Shown here one piece after another: positions 22,795-35,599 of a DNA stretch of 64,000 nt (the first letter of the stretch is position 1; every line of letters starts with the position of its first letter). The notes under the pieces were generated by a model. The model ran no database searches and had not been told where the DNA came from. It worked only from the letters and a program-made list of their open reading frames with translations. A program made the translations under genes and the position numbers. The DNA is taken from NCBI GenBank assembly GCA_031772625.1, contig CM062813.1, forward strand, positions 689,760,420 through 689,824,419. The letters run 5' to 3'. The DNA is from Pinus tabuliformis. Lineage: Eukaryota; Streptophyta; Pinopsida; Pinales; Pinaceae.

Positions 22795-25330
22795 ATGATA
22801 CAGGCACACGAAAAGAGAATGGAATTTATAAAATCCAAAATAGAGGATGGTCTTGTAACAAATGACATGCTTAAGGAAGAAAGGGAAGAAATTGCAGCTT
22901 ATCATAAAACATTAAAAGAGGAAGAGGAAATTTGGCATTTAAAGTCTCAGAGTATTTGGTTAAAGGCAAGAGAAAAAAATTAAGTCTAGAAAAATAACAT
23001 CAAAGAGATAACAACAAGAGGTACTAAAATCTCAGTCTTTGCTCGAATCAAGGAGGAGGCGGTCTATCACTTTAATGATTTGTACAATGCCATGAACCTA
23101 GGCAAATATGAAGTGGAATTATCAATGTTGGTACAAATTCCAGAATCAATATCTCAGGAGGATAACCTTGCTTTGATAGAAAATCCACTAAAAAGGAAAC
23201 CCATCTGGAGGTATTCTCCTTTAACCCAAACAAAGCTCCATGACCAGATGTACTTTTTTCCCATTTCTATCAGTGGTTTTGGGAGGCAATAAAATTTGAT
23301 TTTTTAGAATGGTGGGTTACACTTTTAAGAATAATTGCATAGGGGCTGAAATTAATTCTTCCTTTGTTGATTCCAAAAGAATTAAGCCCTGCTTTTTTTT
23401 CAATATTCAGACCCATTTTTTCTTTGTAATGTTTCATATAAAGTGATTTCTAAGATTTTTTCTAGAAGACTTAAGCCCTTTCTTCCAAAAATAATATCAA
23501 AAAATCAAGGAGATTTTGTGCATTAGAGGCAAATATTTCATAACATCATTCGTGTTCGAGAGGTTATCAATTCTAGTCAAAATTGGGGAGACAAAGGCAT
23601 GATTGTCAAACTTGACATGGAAAATGACTTTAATAGAGTGAGTCATGAATTCCTATTTAAGGTGATGACAAAATTTGTCTTGATGCTAAATTGATTCATT
23701 TTTCTTTGCATAAAATTGCCTTGGATTCCCCCTCTTTAATGGGAGAGTGGTTGGGTTTTTTTGTGCCTCGTGAGGCCTTCGCCAAGGTTTTCCCTTATCT
23801 CCCTTCTTATATATCATTATGGCGTATTCCTTAGCCATATATTGGAATTTGAAAGATGTGAGCACCTCCTAGGAATCAAGTTTGTCAGAGGTATCAAGAG
23901 CATCAATCACTCTCAATTTGTTGATGATACGCTTTTGATGGGTGGAAGCTTCCTTAGTAATAGCAAGAAGATTCAAAAGGGTTCTAGATAATTTTCTTGA
24001 AGCTTCGGGAGGTCAAACAAATTTTGGGAAATCTCAAATTTATACATGGAATATTTCATTTAGAAAGCAAAGACAAATTGGAAGAATAATGAGCTTTCAA
24101 TCGATGGAAACATGGAAATAATTTAAGTATTTAGGCATTCCTATTTGCTTGAAATCACACTCAACCCAAGCTTGGGAAGGTGTTCTTTCAAAATTCAAAG
24201 GAAAATTCATTGCCCTAGGGGCTAGATGGCTTAATCTCGCAGGGCGAGTTGTTTTGATCAAAGTAGTTCTCTTTGCTTTCCCACTTTGCCAATTCTCAAT
24301 GCTTCTTGCTCCATAAAGCATTTTCTGCTTTGGCAAAAGAAATATGCAAGATTCTATGGGAAGGAGGAAAAAACAAGTATAAAGAAATTCCATTTGATTA
24401 AATGGGCTATTGTGAAGCATCGTAAAAATCATGGAGGGCTTGGAATTAGGGACCCTATTCTAATGAATAAAGCAATAGGGGAAAATTGGTTTGGAGATTC
24501 ATCACCCAAGAAGAAGATTGGTGGAAGGCAGTTCTCAAGGAAAAATACCTTCAAGGAGAAACCATTAGAATTTTGAATTCAATTCAAGCCTCAAGAGGTG
24601 CTCCTCAATCTGGAATCTATTTGTATCAACAAACCCTCTCATTCATTCAGTCCTATAGTGGAAGCCAAAAAATGGGGAAAGTATAAAATTGTGGAGTAAT
24701 AAAATAATGCATCAACAACCACTATAATGTTTCTAGGAGTTTCTTCCACTAAGATAATTCTTATGTGCTCAAAGAAAATTCACCTTAGTTGATATTTCTA
24801 GTTGGGACAAAGAAGGTAATTGGACTAGTGGGATGTGCACCATGGAGATAAGAGGAAGTGGATCAAGTAGGATGGAACACCTTGACATATTTGGTGAAGG
24901 AGGGATAGGTTGGTCTGCTCTTCTAGTCTCAAGTTCCCCCAAAGCTCAAAACTTGGAAGAAAATATGGAAAGTTAATGCCAATCCAAAGGTAAACTCTTT
25001 TTGTTGGCTTCTTACTCATAGAAAATTTCTAAAAGCTGAGAATTAAGAAAAAGAGGCATTCATGCCCCCCCTCTCAGTGTCATTTTTCTTACATCAAGCA
25101 AAAGACATCTCCCATATCTTTCTAGATTGTGATTATACCAGAGCGTCATGGATGGAAGCAATTGCCCCACTCTCCAGTAGAGTGAAATGGTCCTTTGATT
25201 TTCAAGAATTATTCTCTTACTGTACAAAAAATTATGCTGGAAGCTTTTCAAGGAAACCTCTCTTAAAAAATATTGGGAAGCTCTCCCAAAATTAATATGT
25301 TGGAAAGTATGATTAGCAAGGAATAATGCA
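22795..25330 (+). pseudogene. LINE ORF2 reverse transcriptase and zf-RVT remnant
   Basis: LCNVSYKVISKIFSRRLKP (23419-23475) followed by KNQGDF is RT motif 1-2. IVKLDMENDFNRVSHEFL (23601-23654) carries the first catalytic Asp. QFVDDTLLMG (23916-23945) is the polymerase F/YADD box with V for A. IKFVRG, WKKYARFYG-type and KHRKNHGGLGIRDP (24418-24459) follow in the expected order. The C-terminal SHIFLDCDYTRASWMEA (25112-25162) is the end of the zinc-finger reverse-transcriptase tail. The reading frame changes many times, so no product is expected. Confidence 0.88.
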
Positions 25331-25620
25331 ATATTTAATAACGTGAGCACTCCTCCCTAGAACATAGCAATGAAAGTAATCTCAATGTGTGTCGGGTTCG
25401 GAGCTCAAAAAATAGACTAGAACTCTTCTCAACAAACCTTAAGACAAAATGGAATGGGATTGACTTAGAATGTTTATAGTTTTGTGCATTTTCCCCAAAA
25501 CACATGATGGAACAAAACTGGAATAGATAAAAGCTGGAAGCTAATAATGACAAAGGTAGAATTAAGAGCGTGGAAGAGCTTGCAACAAGGATGGATTCTC
25601 TATTTTTATGGGGCATCCAA

Positions 25621-26296
25621 ATGAAACCCAGGGCTAGTAGGAGTGTAAGGGATACTCTATGGCCCTGAGGAGGGGTCTGGTCATATTAAAAATAATCAAG
25701 TAGAGGTATATGGTCTCTACCAGGTAATTTAGTTAGCCAAGTAACATTAGGTGGACACACTTCCAGTTATAAGAGATTCTCTCCTAATCGTGCATCATAT
25801 GGTCAAAGTCTTCCTCCCAAAGGAGAAATCTATGGAAAACATCATGAAAAGAATCGGGAAAATTGCAGAAGATATCCCATCCAAAGCATATTTCCATGTC
25901 CTAAGAGACTTCAATAGAAGAGAAATATGCTAACGAGGGGTGTAAATCAAAGATAGGTGAATTAAAGATTAATGGCCAAATCAGGGTTGCTATAATTCCC
26001 TAATGGTAAATGAACTCTGTTAAAAAAAATTCCCTAGTAGCATTGTGTTGTAAAATTTGTGTTTTGTTGGGGATGTTTTGTCAAATATTCCTATAAAACC
26101 CCTCTTTTTGTGGCTCGTATATATTCTCCTCAGGAAAATCAAGTATTCATATTAGAAAGCATAAAACAATTGGAAAATTTTGATGAAATAGCTCTATAAT
26201 TCTTGATGTATTTATCGCAAACAAGACACATAATTATGTAATACAAATACTCTTTTCGGTTTTAAAAAACTGAGATTATAACCTCAGTAATTACTC
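25621..26296. other. Possible LINE 3' region and AT-rich flank
   Basis: No ORF is credible. TATAAAACCCC at 26092 and a string of A-rich sequence are present, but there is no clear poly-A tail. Confidence 0.3.
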
Positions 26297-26612
26297 AATT
26301 ATTTATGACCTTTACTTTCTCGGTCTCACCCACCCTTATTTCTAATTTATTATTTTCTTATTACTTCATTCTTCCAATTTTTTGGAACATTCAACCTTTA
26401 AATTTAAATTAAATTGTTTATGAAATAAATGTTCAAAACCCATTTTAATTAATTTGTTTTTGCTCCAATGGCTAAATAAACCTAATCCTCTTTAAATTAA
26501 CTCATCTTGCTTTCTATTCACCATGAATTTTCAAGCTTATGGTCCTTGAAGATGGGTGAACTGTTTACCCAAAACGTTAGACATTGTGGTTTTTCTACAT
26601 AGTTTACATTGG
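26297..26612 (-). repeat. Right arm of the inverted repeat around the LINE
   Basis: This is the reverse-complement partner of 20158-20375, sharing TTCACCATGAATTTTCAAG, CCTAATCCTCTTTAAATTAA and ATAATTGAG-type blocks in mirrored order. The spacing between arms is about 5.9 kb and encloses the LINE. Confidence 0.85.
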
Positions 26613-27089
26613 ACATTGCAATTTTCTCCACAATGTTTTCCAATTTTTTTGTCTCTAACATGGTTAACCATAGTTTTTCTAAAGTGTGGGTCATGTGTGG
26701 CAACATAAGTTTGGGATATTTTCAAAAGGTATTGTTAACAACAATTCCAATGCTAATTTTTGTGGATAAATATAAGTATAATACCTCATGTGTGATGGAG
26801 TTTGCTCTAAATACTTTGTCAATATTTGTGTTATTTAAAGAAGAGGGTATGTTTGCAATTCTAAAACTATGTGAACAAGAGTGTTGTAGTGCCATCATTG
26901 GCTTTGCAAAGAGTAACTTTGATAATCTTGTGAGACAAGGCCTCTATGCAGTGTGAATAAAGAGATGTCAAATTTTTGTTTATGTGGCTTCTCTAAAGTA
27001 GGATTAAGAGAAAGACATGGACATAGATTTTGTAATTCTCTACCTATTTCATTACAGTGGTCACATTTTTACATCTTGATCACAAAGCA
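26613..27089 (+). other. Unassigned, two short open stretches
   Basis: Open stretches at 26609-26956 and 26953-27135 overlap by four bases. They are rich in Phe, Val and Cys and show a weak look of a decayed plant repeat protein, but no motif is convincing. I make no functional call. Confidence 0.2.
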
Positions 27090-28450
27090 TGTTGGAAATC
27101 CCACACACCCCAGGTCTAGTTTATGCCTTATCTAGGAACATAAACACACTGAAGATGCCCAATAAAAAACAACTTTGCACAACATAATATAATAACAATG
27201 AGATAAAAAAAAAAAGTACAAAATATTTATGGCGCAAAACATGTTCCTTATTAGTCCTTCAATAAGAAAACCATAGGGCTTTCGTACCAAAGATCATGGC
27301 CCTTTACAAACCTAAGTAAAATGCTATAACACAAGTTTGTCCTTGACTAAAACTCAAGGTTGGGGACAATTCCTTTAGGCTCTCATCTGCCCAACATACA
27401 AATACTTAGATTACAAATCAACTTACCTAGCCAGCCTGCTATTCTTTGCAATTAGCCTCCCGAAGCCTTATATCTTCTTTAGCCTACTCCTTTAGGCCCC
27501 TAACAAATCCTTTGCCTACCTAGTAGCCTTGTTGTACCTTCACTAATCCTTCGGTCTACTTGTTCTGGCCTCTACTAGTTGTTTGGGGTTGTGGCCTATC
27601 CTAATAAGCCTCCCTGAGCCCTTCTATGCATGCGACCCCCTTCTTCCTATCCTTGCACTATTTCATATAGGCTCTATTCAACCTATTCTAGGCTTGGGCC
27701 TACTTCCTGTCTTTGCGGTCCATCCCATAGGCCTACGACCAACCCTTCTCCTAGTTTTTGATACTTATTAACAACAAAATAAGGCTCGGTCTGCCCTTTT
27801 TCATTATCAACTTGCTCCTTTAGGTTGTAGGTAGACTCCTCATGGCTTCAACCACCTTGTCTTGTCTTGCAACCCAACTCCTAGGCCCTGTGTAGGCCTT
27901 AGCCTACTCTCCAACCATAGTTTGACCCTCAACTAGGGCTCAAACATCTCTTTTATGCTTGTGGCCCACCTTCTATGTTGCTACAACCCTAAACAAACCT
28001 TTGATGCCCTCTAGACTCGACATTCTTCTCCCATTGGTAGCGACTCTAGCTAACCATAAAATAGAGAAACTAAACCCTTCCAAATAGTCTCCACATAAAC
28101 CTCAAACAATGCTCCTTGGGTGCGACCTCTCCTTACTAGACTTCGGCCTCCTTCTTGCAACTATGTCCCTTGTAGTCTCTTCACCTACTCAGAACTCGAC
28201 CTCTCTCTAGCTCGTTATGACTCTTCTAGGGTTATCTTTCTCATAGATGAGGTCCTTCACACTTGCAATTTAACCTCTCCTTTGGCTTTGAAGAGGCCCC
28301 ACTTCACCACTTAACAATTAAATTAGAATTAAAAATTGTTTTCCTTGAGTTACAAGCCCACCCCTTTGTGTTAAAATTCCAAACTCAAAAGCACAAAGCC
28401 CCCAAAGATTTTCCACTCGGAAATACCTTTTGAGTTACCAAATTTCAACA
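27090..28450 (-). repeat. 3' LTR (complete) of the non-coding element
   Basis: It is 1361 bp with TG...CA ends (plus view TGTTGGAAATCCC to AAATTTCAACA). The plus strand is C/T-rich with many AGGCCT-like words (TAGGCCT, AGGCTT), giving a purine-rich transcript. The short ORFs inside are composition artefacts. Confidence 0.88.
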
Positions 28451-29320
28451 CTCCCTCTTAGTGAGGAAGATATTTCCACCACTACCTGGAAGTGGCCTTG
28501 CCTCTGAATATGATCCACAACCATGTCCTTCTAGAAGACCTAGATCTTCAAAGGCACCATACTCCTAGAAATATCCATCTCCATGACCTTTCCTTGCATG
28601 TGCAACGACTTTCCTTGCATGGTGCATGACTTCCTCTCTTTCGCTGGAATCCTGAAGGTTAGAATTCCACAAGGCGGCTGACTCTCCTTCACAATCTCCT
28701 ATTGAAGCCAGACTCCCTCTGAGCCTACACAACCTTCCCTTGGCTCATTCTTCTTTCCTTCTCGGAAAGTGTTGCCACTGAACTTGTGTTTATTCAAGGT
28801 CAGTTCAAAGTTGTGGTTGAACAATTGGCCTAGTCCACTCTAGACCATCGCAACTCAACTCTTCAAGTACCCTCATCCTCTTGGGTCAAACACCTCATAT
28901 GCACATGGCTCCACTGTCGGATGTGCAACTCTGCAACCCAATGAGGATACTATCTCACAATCAACCTGCCATTCACACAAAGCTACCTTGTTCATGCCAA
29001 AGCACTCCTTGCCAAGGCACCTAAGTTGTCTCAACTTTACTTTGACAAGTCCACAAAAGTTTATCAATGGTGTCAGCAACCTACCACACAACATACTGTT
29101 GTGCGCCAAGTTCTCCACCAATCCACCATAACTCCCACCCTATCTCGTCACCAAACAAATCAAGACGCATCTCCATGTTCTGCATTAAACCTTCTGCTCC
29201 ATGTCTAGCTAACTCACTTGGAAACATTATTGCTTCCTGCAATAGTCTCATAACTCCCTCCTAGAGGTGACACCTGTGCACTTTCTTATCTATCTACCCT
29301 TCAAAGTCGCTTTGATGCCA
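28451..29320 (-). other. Internal region without gag or pol
   Basis: It is bounded by the polypurine tract (28451-28459) and the primer-binding site (29309-29320). The longest minus-strand open stretch (28873-29121, 82 codons) shows no retroelement motif. A short block GACTTTCCTTGCATG repeats at 28592-28626 (CCTTTCCTTGCATGTGCAACGACTTTCCTTGCATG, split here by position). Confidence 0.7.
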
Positions 29321-30265
29321 TGTTGGATTTTCCATGCACCCTAGGTCTAATCTATGCCTTAGCTAGGAACATAAATACATTGAAAATGCCTAACCAAAAA
29401 AAAAATTACACAACAAAATATAACAACAATGAGATCAACAACAATACACAAGATTTATGACCCAAGACATGTTCCTTATTAGTCCTTCAATAAGAAAACC
29501 ATAGGGCTCTCGTACTAGGGATTATGTCCCTTTACAAAACCCGGTAATACAAGTCTGTCATTTGACTAAAACTCAAGGTTTAGGCCAATTCCTTTAGGCT
29601 CTCATTTGCCCAACATACAAACTTAGATGACAAATCAATTTACTTGGCCAACCTACTATCATTTGTAGTCTGCCTCCTAAAGCCTTCTATCATCAGTGGC
29701 CTACTCCTTTAGACCCATAGAAAATCCTTGCCCGCATGGCAACGTTGTTGTACCTTCACCAGTCCTTCGGTCTACTTGTTTTTCCCTCTACCAGTTGTTA
29801 TAGGCTACGACCTACCTTGACACACCTCCCTTAGCCCTCCTAGACCTGTAGCCCCCTTTTTCATATCCACATACTACTCCCTAAAGGTTTTCAGCGTATT
29901 CTAGGCTTGGGCCTGCTTCTTGTCCTTCTGGCCTATCCCTTAGGCCTACAATCAACCCTTCTCCTACCCTCCAGTAACAAAACAGGGCTCAATATGCCCT
30001 TCTCCAACAACGACCTACTCCCTTAGGCTATAAATAAACTCTTTGTGGCTTCAACCTCCCTATCTTGTCCTGTGGCCCAACTCCTAGGCCTCAACCTACT
30101 CTCCAACCATAGTCCAACCCTCAACTAGGACTCAGACCTCTCTTTTATGCCTGTGAACCACCTTTTGTGTTTCTACAACAACGTTAAACAAACCTCAAAT
30201 GCCCTCCAAACTCGACCTTCTTCCTTTTGCAACATCTCCTTTAACTAACTGTAACATAGAGCTAG
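29321..30265 (-). repeat. 5' LTR (truncated) of the non-coding element
   Basis: It matches 27090-28050 in order (CATGTTCCTTATTAGTCC, TTCAATAAGAAAACCATAGG, CTCATTTGCCCAACATAC) with many substitutions, so the insertion is old. Similarity ends near 30265, which removes the far end of the LTR. Confidence 0.85.
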
Positions 30266-31632
30266 TTCAAAAATACTAGATCAACCTTTTATAATGAAAT
30301 AATATCCACCTGTCTCTCCAAGAAAAAATATAAAATATCTAACCATTTTCTACATCCATGTGTCTCTCTAAACAATGATAATAAAAATATTCCTCAATCT
30401 CTTCAATGCATTAGACAATAATTAGTGGATCTAGATCCACTTCCATTTTTAGCACCCCCTTCAAAAACAACCTCAAGCCATGAAAAGCTTGGCCCTGTGT
30501 ACAAAGTGTTCCCCGCCATGTGTATTCGTTAATTTCCCTCAAAATAACAAACGTGCAATGTTTTTTCAAAAGTTGGTCAAATACAACAAGGGTTTTAAGA
30601 AACAAATTTGCAACCACCATAATTCCCTCAAAATTAGAATTTTTACTGTTAAAATCCAATGGTCGCTTTGGTGTAGAAATAATTTGAGCACTCTTGCCAA
30701 AAAGATATTTGTTCATGTGTGAGGACACCCCTCCAAAACTCCTCTAAAAGTGGATCTCATGGATAAGTATGCAAACAATTTTCCAATAATTGTTATAACA
30801 ACTCTAAAAACATAAGAGTGACCTCAACATATGATTTGGGACACTCCTCAAATCATGTTATCCAATCCCATATGTGGATCAACATAGATATATGTGCATA
30901 GTGGGCGATGGTTATTCAAACAACCTAAGGGTCTCATTAAAGAATGTGTATGATACGTTAATCTATGCACTATAACCAAACAAACTCGTCATCAAGTATG
31001 CCAAGGGCGTGGATCCATGTGCATGAAACTTAGGCTCATCAACTAACCCCATGAGGTGTAGACTGATTGATTTCAGTCCCCATCAAGTCTCCTATTCAAA
31101 TCTTATGGAGAAGGGTTCGAGGCTGGGAGTCAATTATTGGGGTTACATTGTCATGAGGAGTGTCTAAGCTTGACCAAGTCTTGCACAATCTCGATGACAA
31201 CATAAGTCTCAAATAATCTCAATGACAACAATCCTGCTCTTGGGAAAATCATTCTTCCATCCAACATAGAGTTGGCCTCCAAGCATGTCGTTGTATTGAA
31301 TTGAAAAGAAAAAAATAGTCAAGCTGATTAGACCCATAAAATAAGGTGGGTGTTCTAGGATCATGTTCAAATGAGTGCCACCAAGTCAAATGCTTAGTGA
31401 TGGATGCAAACAAGTAAAGAGTGAATTAATAAAGGCATGACCTCCAAAAACAAAACATTACACCTTCATATACCATATGTTACCATGTGAATCAATGTGC
31501 AAATACCATCAATAACTCTCTCCAAAACCATGGGAATGAATGTGGAGTGGTCTAGAAAAGCATGCATAAAAGATCTCCATGCTTCCAAATATGTATTAAA
31601 ATGATAAAGGGTGCACTCCTTCAAATCTAACC
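30266..31632. other. No recognised feature
   Basis: AT-rich, slightly repetitive sequence. The minus-strand stretch at 30411-30728 is open for 105 codons but shows no motif. Confidence 0.4.
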
Positions 31633-33808
31633 TCCAATCATAAAGCTATGAAGTGTGAATATGTTACGTATGCCGTCATTGTGCTAAGCATGCCATATGG
31701 CTTAAGGCATTTCTCCACAAGAACCACGTCATCACATAATATCAATGCAAAATCAAGATCACCATAGAATAATGTGTAGAAGTTGAGTGCTATCTAGAAA
31801 TGATGAGATAATGTTCTAAAAACAATAATAATAAGATAAATCATATCATGTGAAGGTACCCCATGATCCAAGATATCATCCACTAGAATGTTAATCCAAC
31901 AATGAAAAGTATCCAATATGATGGGAGCATCACTACATGAACCATCATAACCAATCCAAAAATGAAATGTATGTCTCCTCCATTCAAATCACCTAGGCAC
32001 ATGGATACAAATGAAACCATCATAATGGAAATAATCTCCATGAAATTATACATCAATGTGTCCAAGTGTCCATCCATCAATCTCCATGTGTCGTTCATCC
32101 ACCCATGTTTGCAATCTCTCGTGTTTGTGATTAAAATCACAAGTGGAAGACGTCATACACCATGCCCAATGCTCAACTCCCTTCTTTGCTTTGAGTATTC
32201 ACTACATGCGCTGTTTTATTTCAAGAACGAGGCATTTGTTTCTTGGTTAACTAAGTTTGAAGAGGCAACCAATCATAAAGCTATGAAGTGTGAATATGTT
32301 GCGTATGCCATTATTGTGCTAAGCATGCCATATGGCTTAAGGCATTTCTCCACAAGAACCACGTCATCACATAATATCAATGCAAAATCAAGTTCACAAT
32401 AGAATAATGTGTGGAAGTGGAGTGCTATCTAGAAATCATATCATGTGAAGGTACCCCATGATCCAAGATATCATCCACTAGAATGTTAATCCAACAATGA
32501 AAAGTATCCAATATGATGGGAACATCACTACATGAACCATCATAACCAATCCAAAAATGAAATGGATGTCTCCTCCATTCAAATCACCTAGGCACATGGA
32601 TACAAATGAAACCATCATAATGGAAACAATCTCCATGAAATTATACATCAATGTGTCCAAGTGTCCATCCATCAATCTCCATGTGTCGTTCATCCATCCA
32701 TGTTTGCAATCTCTCACATTCGTGATTAAAATCACAAGTGGAAGACGTCATACACCATGCCCAATGCTAAACCCCCTTCTTTGCTTTGATGGATGTCTCC
32801 TCCATTCAAATCACCTAGGCACATGGATACAAATGAAACCATCATAATGGAAACAATCTCCATGAAATTATACATCAATGTGTCCAAGTGTCCATTCATC
32901 AATCTCCATGCGTCGTTCATCCATCCATGTTTGCAATCTCTCACGTTTGTGATTAAAATCACAAGTGGAAGATGTCATACAACATGCCCAATGCTCAACC
33001 CCCTTCTTTACTTTGAGTATTCACTACATGTGTCGTTTTACTTCAAGAACGAGGCATTTGTTTCTTGGTTAACTAAGTTTGAAGAGGCAATCAATCATAG
33101 AGCTATGAAGTGTGAATATGTTACGTATGCCATCATTGTGCTAAGCATGCCATATGGTTTAAGCCATTTCTCCACAGGGACCACGTCATCACATAATATC
33201 AATGCAAAATCTCAAGATCACATGTGTAGAAGTGGAGTGCTATCTAAAAATGATGAGAAAATGTTCTAAAGACACAATAATACTAAAGATAAATCATATC
33301 ATGTGAAGGTACCCCATGATCCAAGATATCATCCACTAGAATGTTAATCCAACAATGAAAAGTATCCAATATGATGGGCGCATCACTACATGAACCATCA
33401 TAACCAATCCAAAAATGAAATGGATGTCTCCTCCATTCAAATCACCTAGGCACATGGATACAAATGAAACCATCATAATGGAAGCAATCTCCATGAAATT
33501 ATACATCAATGTGTCCAAGTGTCCATCCATCAATCTCCATGTGTCATTCATCCATCCATGTTTGCAATCTCTCACGTTTGTGATTAAAATCATCCATCCA
33601 TGTTTGCAATCTCTCACGTTTGTGATTAAAATCATCCATCCATGTTTGCAATCTCTCACGTTTGTGATTCAAATCACAAGTGGAAGACATCATACACCAT
33701 GCCCAATGCTCAACCCCCTTCTTTGCTTTGAGTATTCACTACATGTGCCGTTTTATTTCAAGAACGAGGCATTTGTTTCTTGGTTAACTAAGTTTGAAGA
33801 GGCAACCA
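31633..33808 (+). repeat. Tandem array of about 595-bp units, four partial or full copies
   Basis: The marker CCATGATCCAAGATATCATC recurs at 31861, 32456 and 33314, and GATGTCTCCTCCATTCAAAT at about 31970, 32564, 32792 and 33422. The first interval is 595 bp. The second is 858 bp because a 227-bp step (32563 to 32790) is duplicated inside it. The array begins mid-unit at about 31633 (CCAATCATAAAGCTATGAAG) and ends mid-unit at 33808. Units are nearly identical over long stretches. A long frame stays open on both strands in each unit (for example 31962-32402 plus and 31883-32140 minus), which likely follows from recent duplication. I cannot identify a protein. Confidence 0.9.
33549..33674 (+). 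repeat. 42-bp tandem repeat, three units
   Basis: Units begin CATCCATCCATGTTTGCAAT at 33549, 33591 and 33633. The other copies of the big unit contain this segment once, so the expansion happened after the array formed. Being a multiple of three, it leaves the open frames unbroken. Confidence 0.92.
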
Positions 33809-34934
33809 TGACACATTATGATTGTCATGTCCTTTGTGTATCATGAGAATTCAAGAATGAGCTGATGAGATATAACTAATAAATTGTTAAAGCATAGTGC
33901 AGTTTTATGGATTATTCAATTCAAAAGAATTTGAAGGGATCACCAAAAAGTGGAATTTGAAAAGCCCATGAAGAAAAATAATAATCAAAAGGACCCTTGT
34001 GAAATGCATATCATCGAATAGATGATGAAAACTAGTAGAAGTGGCAACAAGAGATTGATTCGCACATGATTATTCAATATCTAAAGCTAGTTGGAAGAAT
34101 TGTAGATCATGTAAGGGGCAATCATAATCCTATGGAGGGGCCCTCTTTGCATACACTCTTTAGGCTCCAACGAGCTTATGGGCACCATGTTGATGCCAAT
34201 CCACGCATTCTTTTTTTGGTTGTTGAGTCACCATGTTGGTACCCAATCTAGTATCATTTTTTTGTTATCATGGTTTTGCTGATTCTATTCATGTTCACTT
34301 AATGAGTATAATACAATGATGTCTGGTTTGGACATTAAACCTAGAGTGTAGGATTATTTTAGTAGTATAGATTTCTTTGGAGCTAATTTACTAAGTATTT
34401 CAAGCATTACATTTAATTTTCTGTTGTTCATATCCATAGCAAAGCAATTCTACATATAATTCTTGACTGTTTGTTATTTAAAAAATGAATGTATTAAATT
34501 GCTCAAACAAAAATGAATGCGTAGACAGGATATGGGCAAATGACAGGTCAGTGAGCAAGTAAATAGGATTGTCCAGCATATCCAACACCAATCCTTTACT
34601 GAAGCCTAATTGTCTTATTTCTGTTCTTATCTCAACATCACAAATTCCTTTATTTTGAACTCTTAATATATACACTAGATCTTTCTTTCAGGTTTAAGTA
34701 ATACATCATGGCAGTGGCCTATAGAAACTGCCAAGCATATTGTTTTGTGGCCGATAATGAAATGTAAAACCTGAATTCGCTTTAGTAAAACTGGAAAAAT
34801 TTGCATCAACTTGGAGTCCAGACTGTTTTTATGTTTTTAGCCCATTCTTTTGTTTGTTTGTTTTTTTGGTTAAATATATGAAAGCATTCCGAATGTAATT
34901 TTTTAATTAATAAAAGGTCAAATTTTTTATTCAG
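33809..34934. other. No recognised feature
   Basis: AT-rich sequence with only short open stretches; nothing to pair or name. Confidence 0.4.
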
Positions 34935-35565
34935 AAAAAAAAAAAAAAAACAAAAATAATGTTAAATTAAAAAATAAAATATTTTATAGAACTTTATCTA
35001 AATAGAAAAACAAAAATAATGTTAAAATTAAAAAATAAAACATTTTATAAAACTTTATCTAAATGTAAAATTTGATTAGTGGTATAGATTTCAATTATTC
35101 TTAACTGTTTATATTTCCTTTTTATTCACATATTTACAATCTCTTCACTCAATTAAAAAGATTAAGTGTTAACCCTAACAAAACAATGATAAACAATGAT
35201 TCCATCTCTAACAATAGCAAACAATGCTTGATGTAATTATGATGTGAAAAATGGAATGTATTAAAGGAATGAAATTTGTTGAAATAAAGAAGACTATTAA
35301 ATTAAAAAAGGAAAAACTGAAAAATGGAATGTATTAAAGGAATGAAAATTTGATCGAACAAAGAAGACTGTTAAGTTAAAAAAGGTAAAACTGTAGTCAC
35401 AAAAATGTATATTTATTTATGAAAAATGTTTAATTTTAAATTTATTATACTTTTCCTTTAAAATAATAAAAGCTTTGAAAAAAGCTTTTCCTCTATGAGT
35501 CAATTCTCCTAGATCCTAGATGTATTCTCCTAGATCCTAGATGTTTCCTAGATCCTAGATGGGTT
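34935..35565 (+). repeat. AT-rich tandem duplications
   Basis: Three small direct duplications follow a poly-A run (34937-34951). They are a 57-bp pair (ACAAAAATAATGTTAAA at about 34951 and 35008), a 73-bp pair (AAAAATGGAATGTATTAAAG at about 35247 and 35320) and three copies of TCCTAGATCCTAGATG (35508-35560). Confidence 0.85.
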
Positions 35566-35599
35566 ACACGTCATGGTAAGGTTTTCTGCTAATAAGCAC

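Larger units (their letters stand above)
20466..25620 (+). mobile_element. Plant L1-type LINE, heavily decayed
   Basis: On the plus strand the parts occur in LINE order: ORF1 with an N-terminal DUF4283-like domain and a ruined zinc knuckle, an AP endonuclease, reverse transcriptase, and a C-terminal zf-RVT-like cysteine/histidine segment. The order and motifs match plant L1 elements. Every part carries several stops and shifts. No convincing poly-A tail ends it, and the 3' boundary is uncertain (25620-26290). Confidence 0.88.
27090..30265 (-). mobile_element. Non-coding LTR retrotransposon (LARD-like), minus strand
   Basis: Two long direct repeats (27090-28450 and 29321-about 30265) flank about 870 bp. 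In minus orientation the right copy is the 5' LTR. It ends GGAAAATCCAACA and is followed at once by TGGCATCAAAGC (minus strand of 29309-29320), a variant initiator tRNA-Met primer site. The left copy is the 3' LTR, preceded by the polypurine AAGAGGGAG (28451-28459). The internal region has no gag or pol, as in LARD/TRIM-like elements that depend on a partner's enzymes. The 5' LTR lacks its first roughly 400 bp. Confidence 0.88.

Noticed and set aside
26609..27135. Decayed pentatricopeptide-repeat gene
   Set aside because: One stretch faintly resembles a PPR unit, but the spacing and key residues are not there and the second unit cannot be found.
30411..30728. 105-codon minus-strand gene
   Set aside because: No motif, and its AT-rich composition matches the surrounding non-coding sequence.
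31080..31140. tRNA-like B box (GGGTTCGAGGCTGG)
   Set aside because: No matching A box or cloverleaf could be laid out around it.
31883..33846. Several overlapping ORFs on both strands in the 595-bp array, as separate genes
   Set aside because: They are repeats of one unit. No known motif or start context supports a gene; kept only as a repeat with a note.
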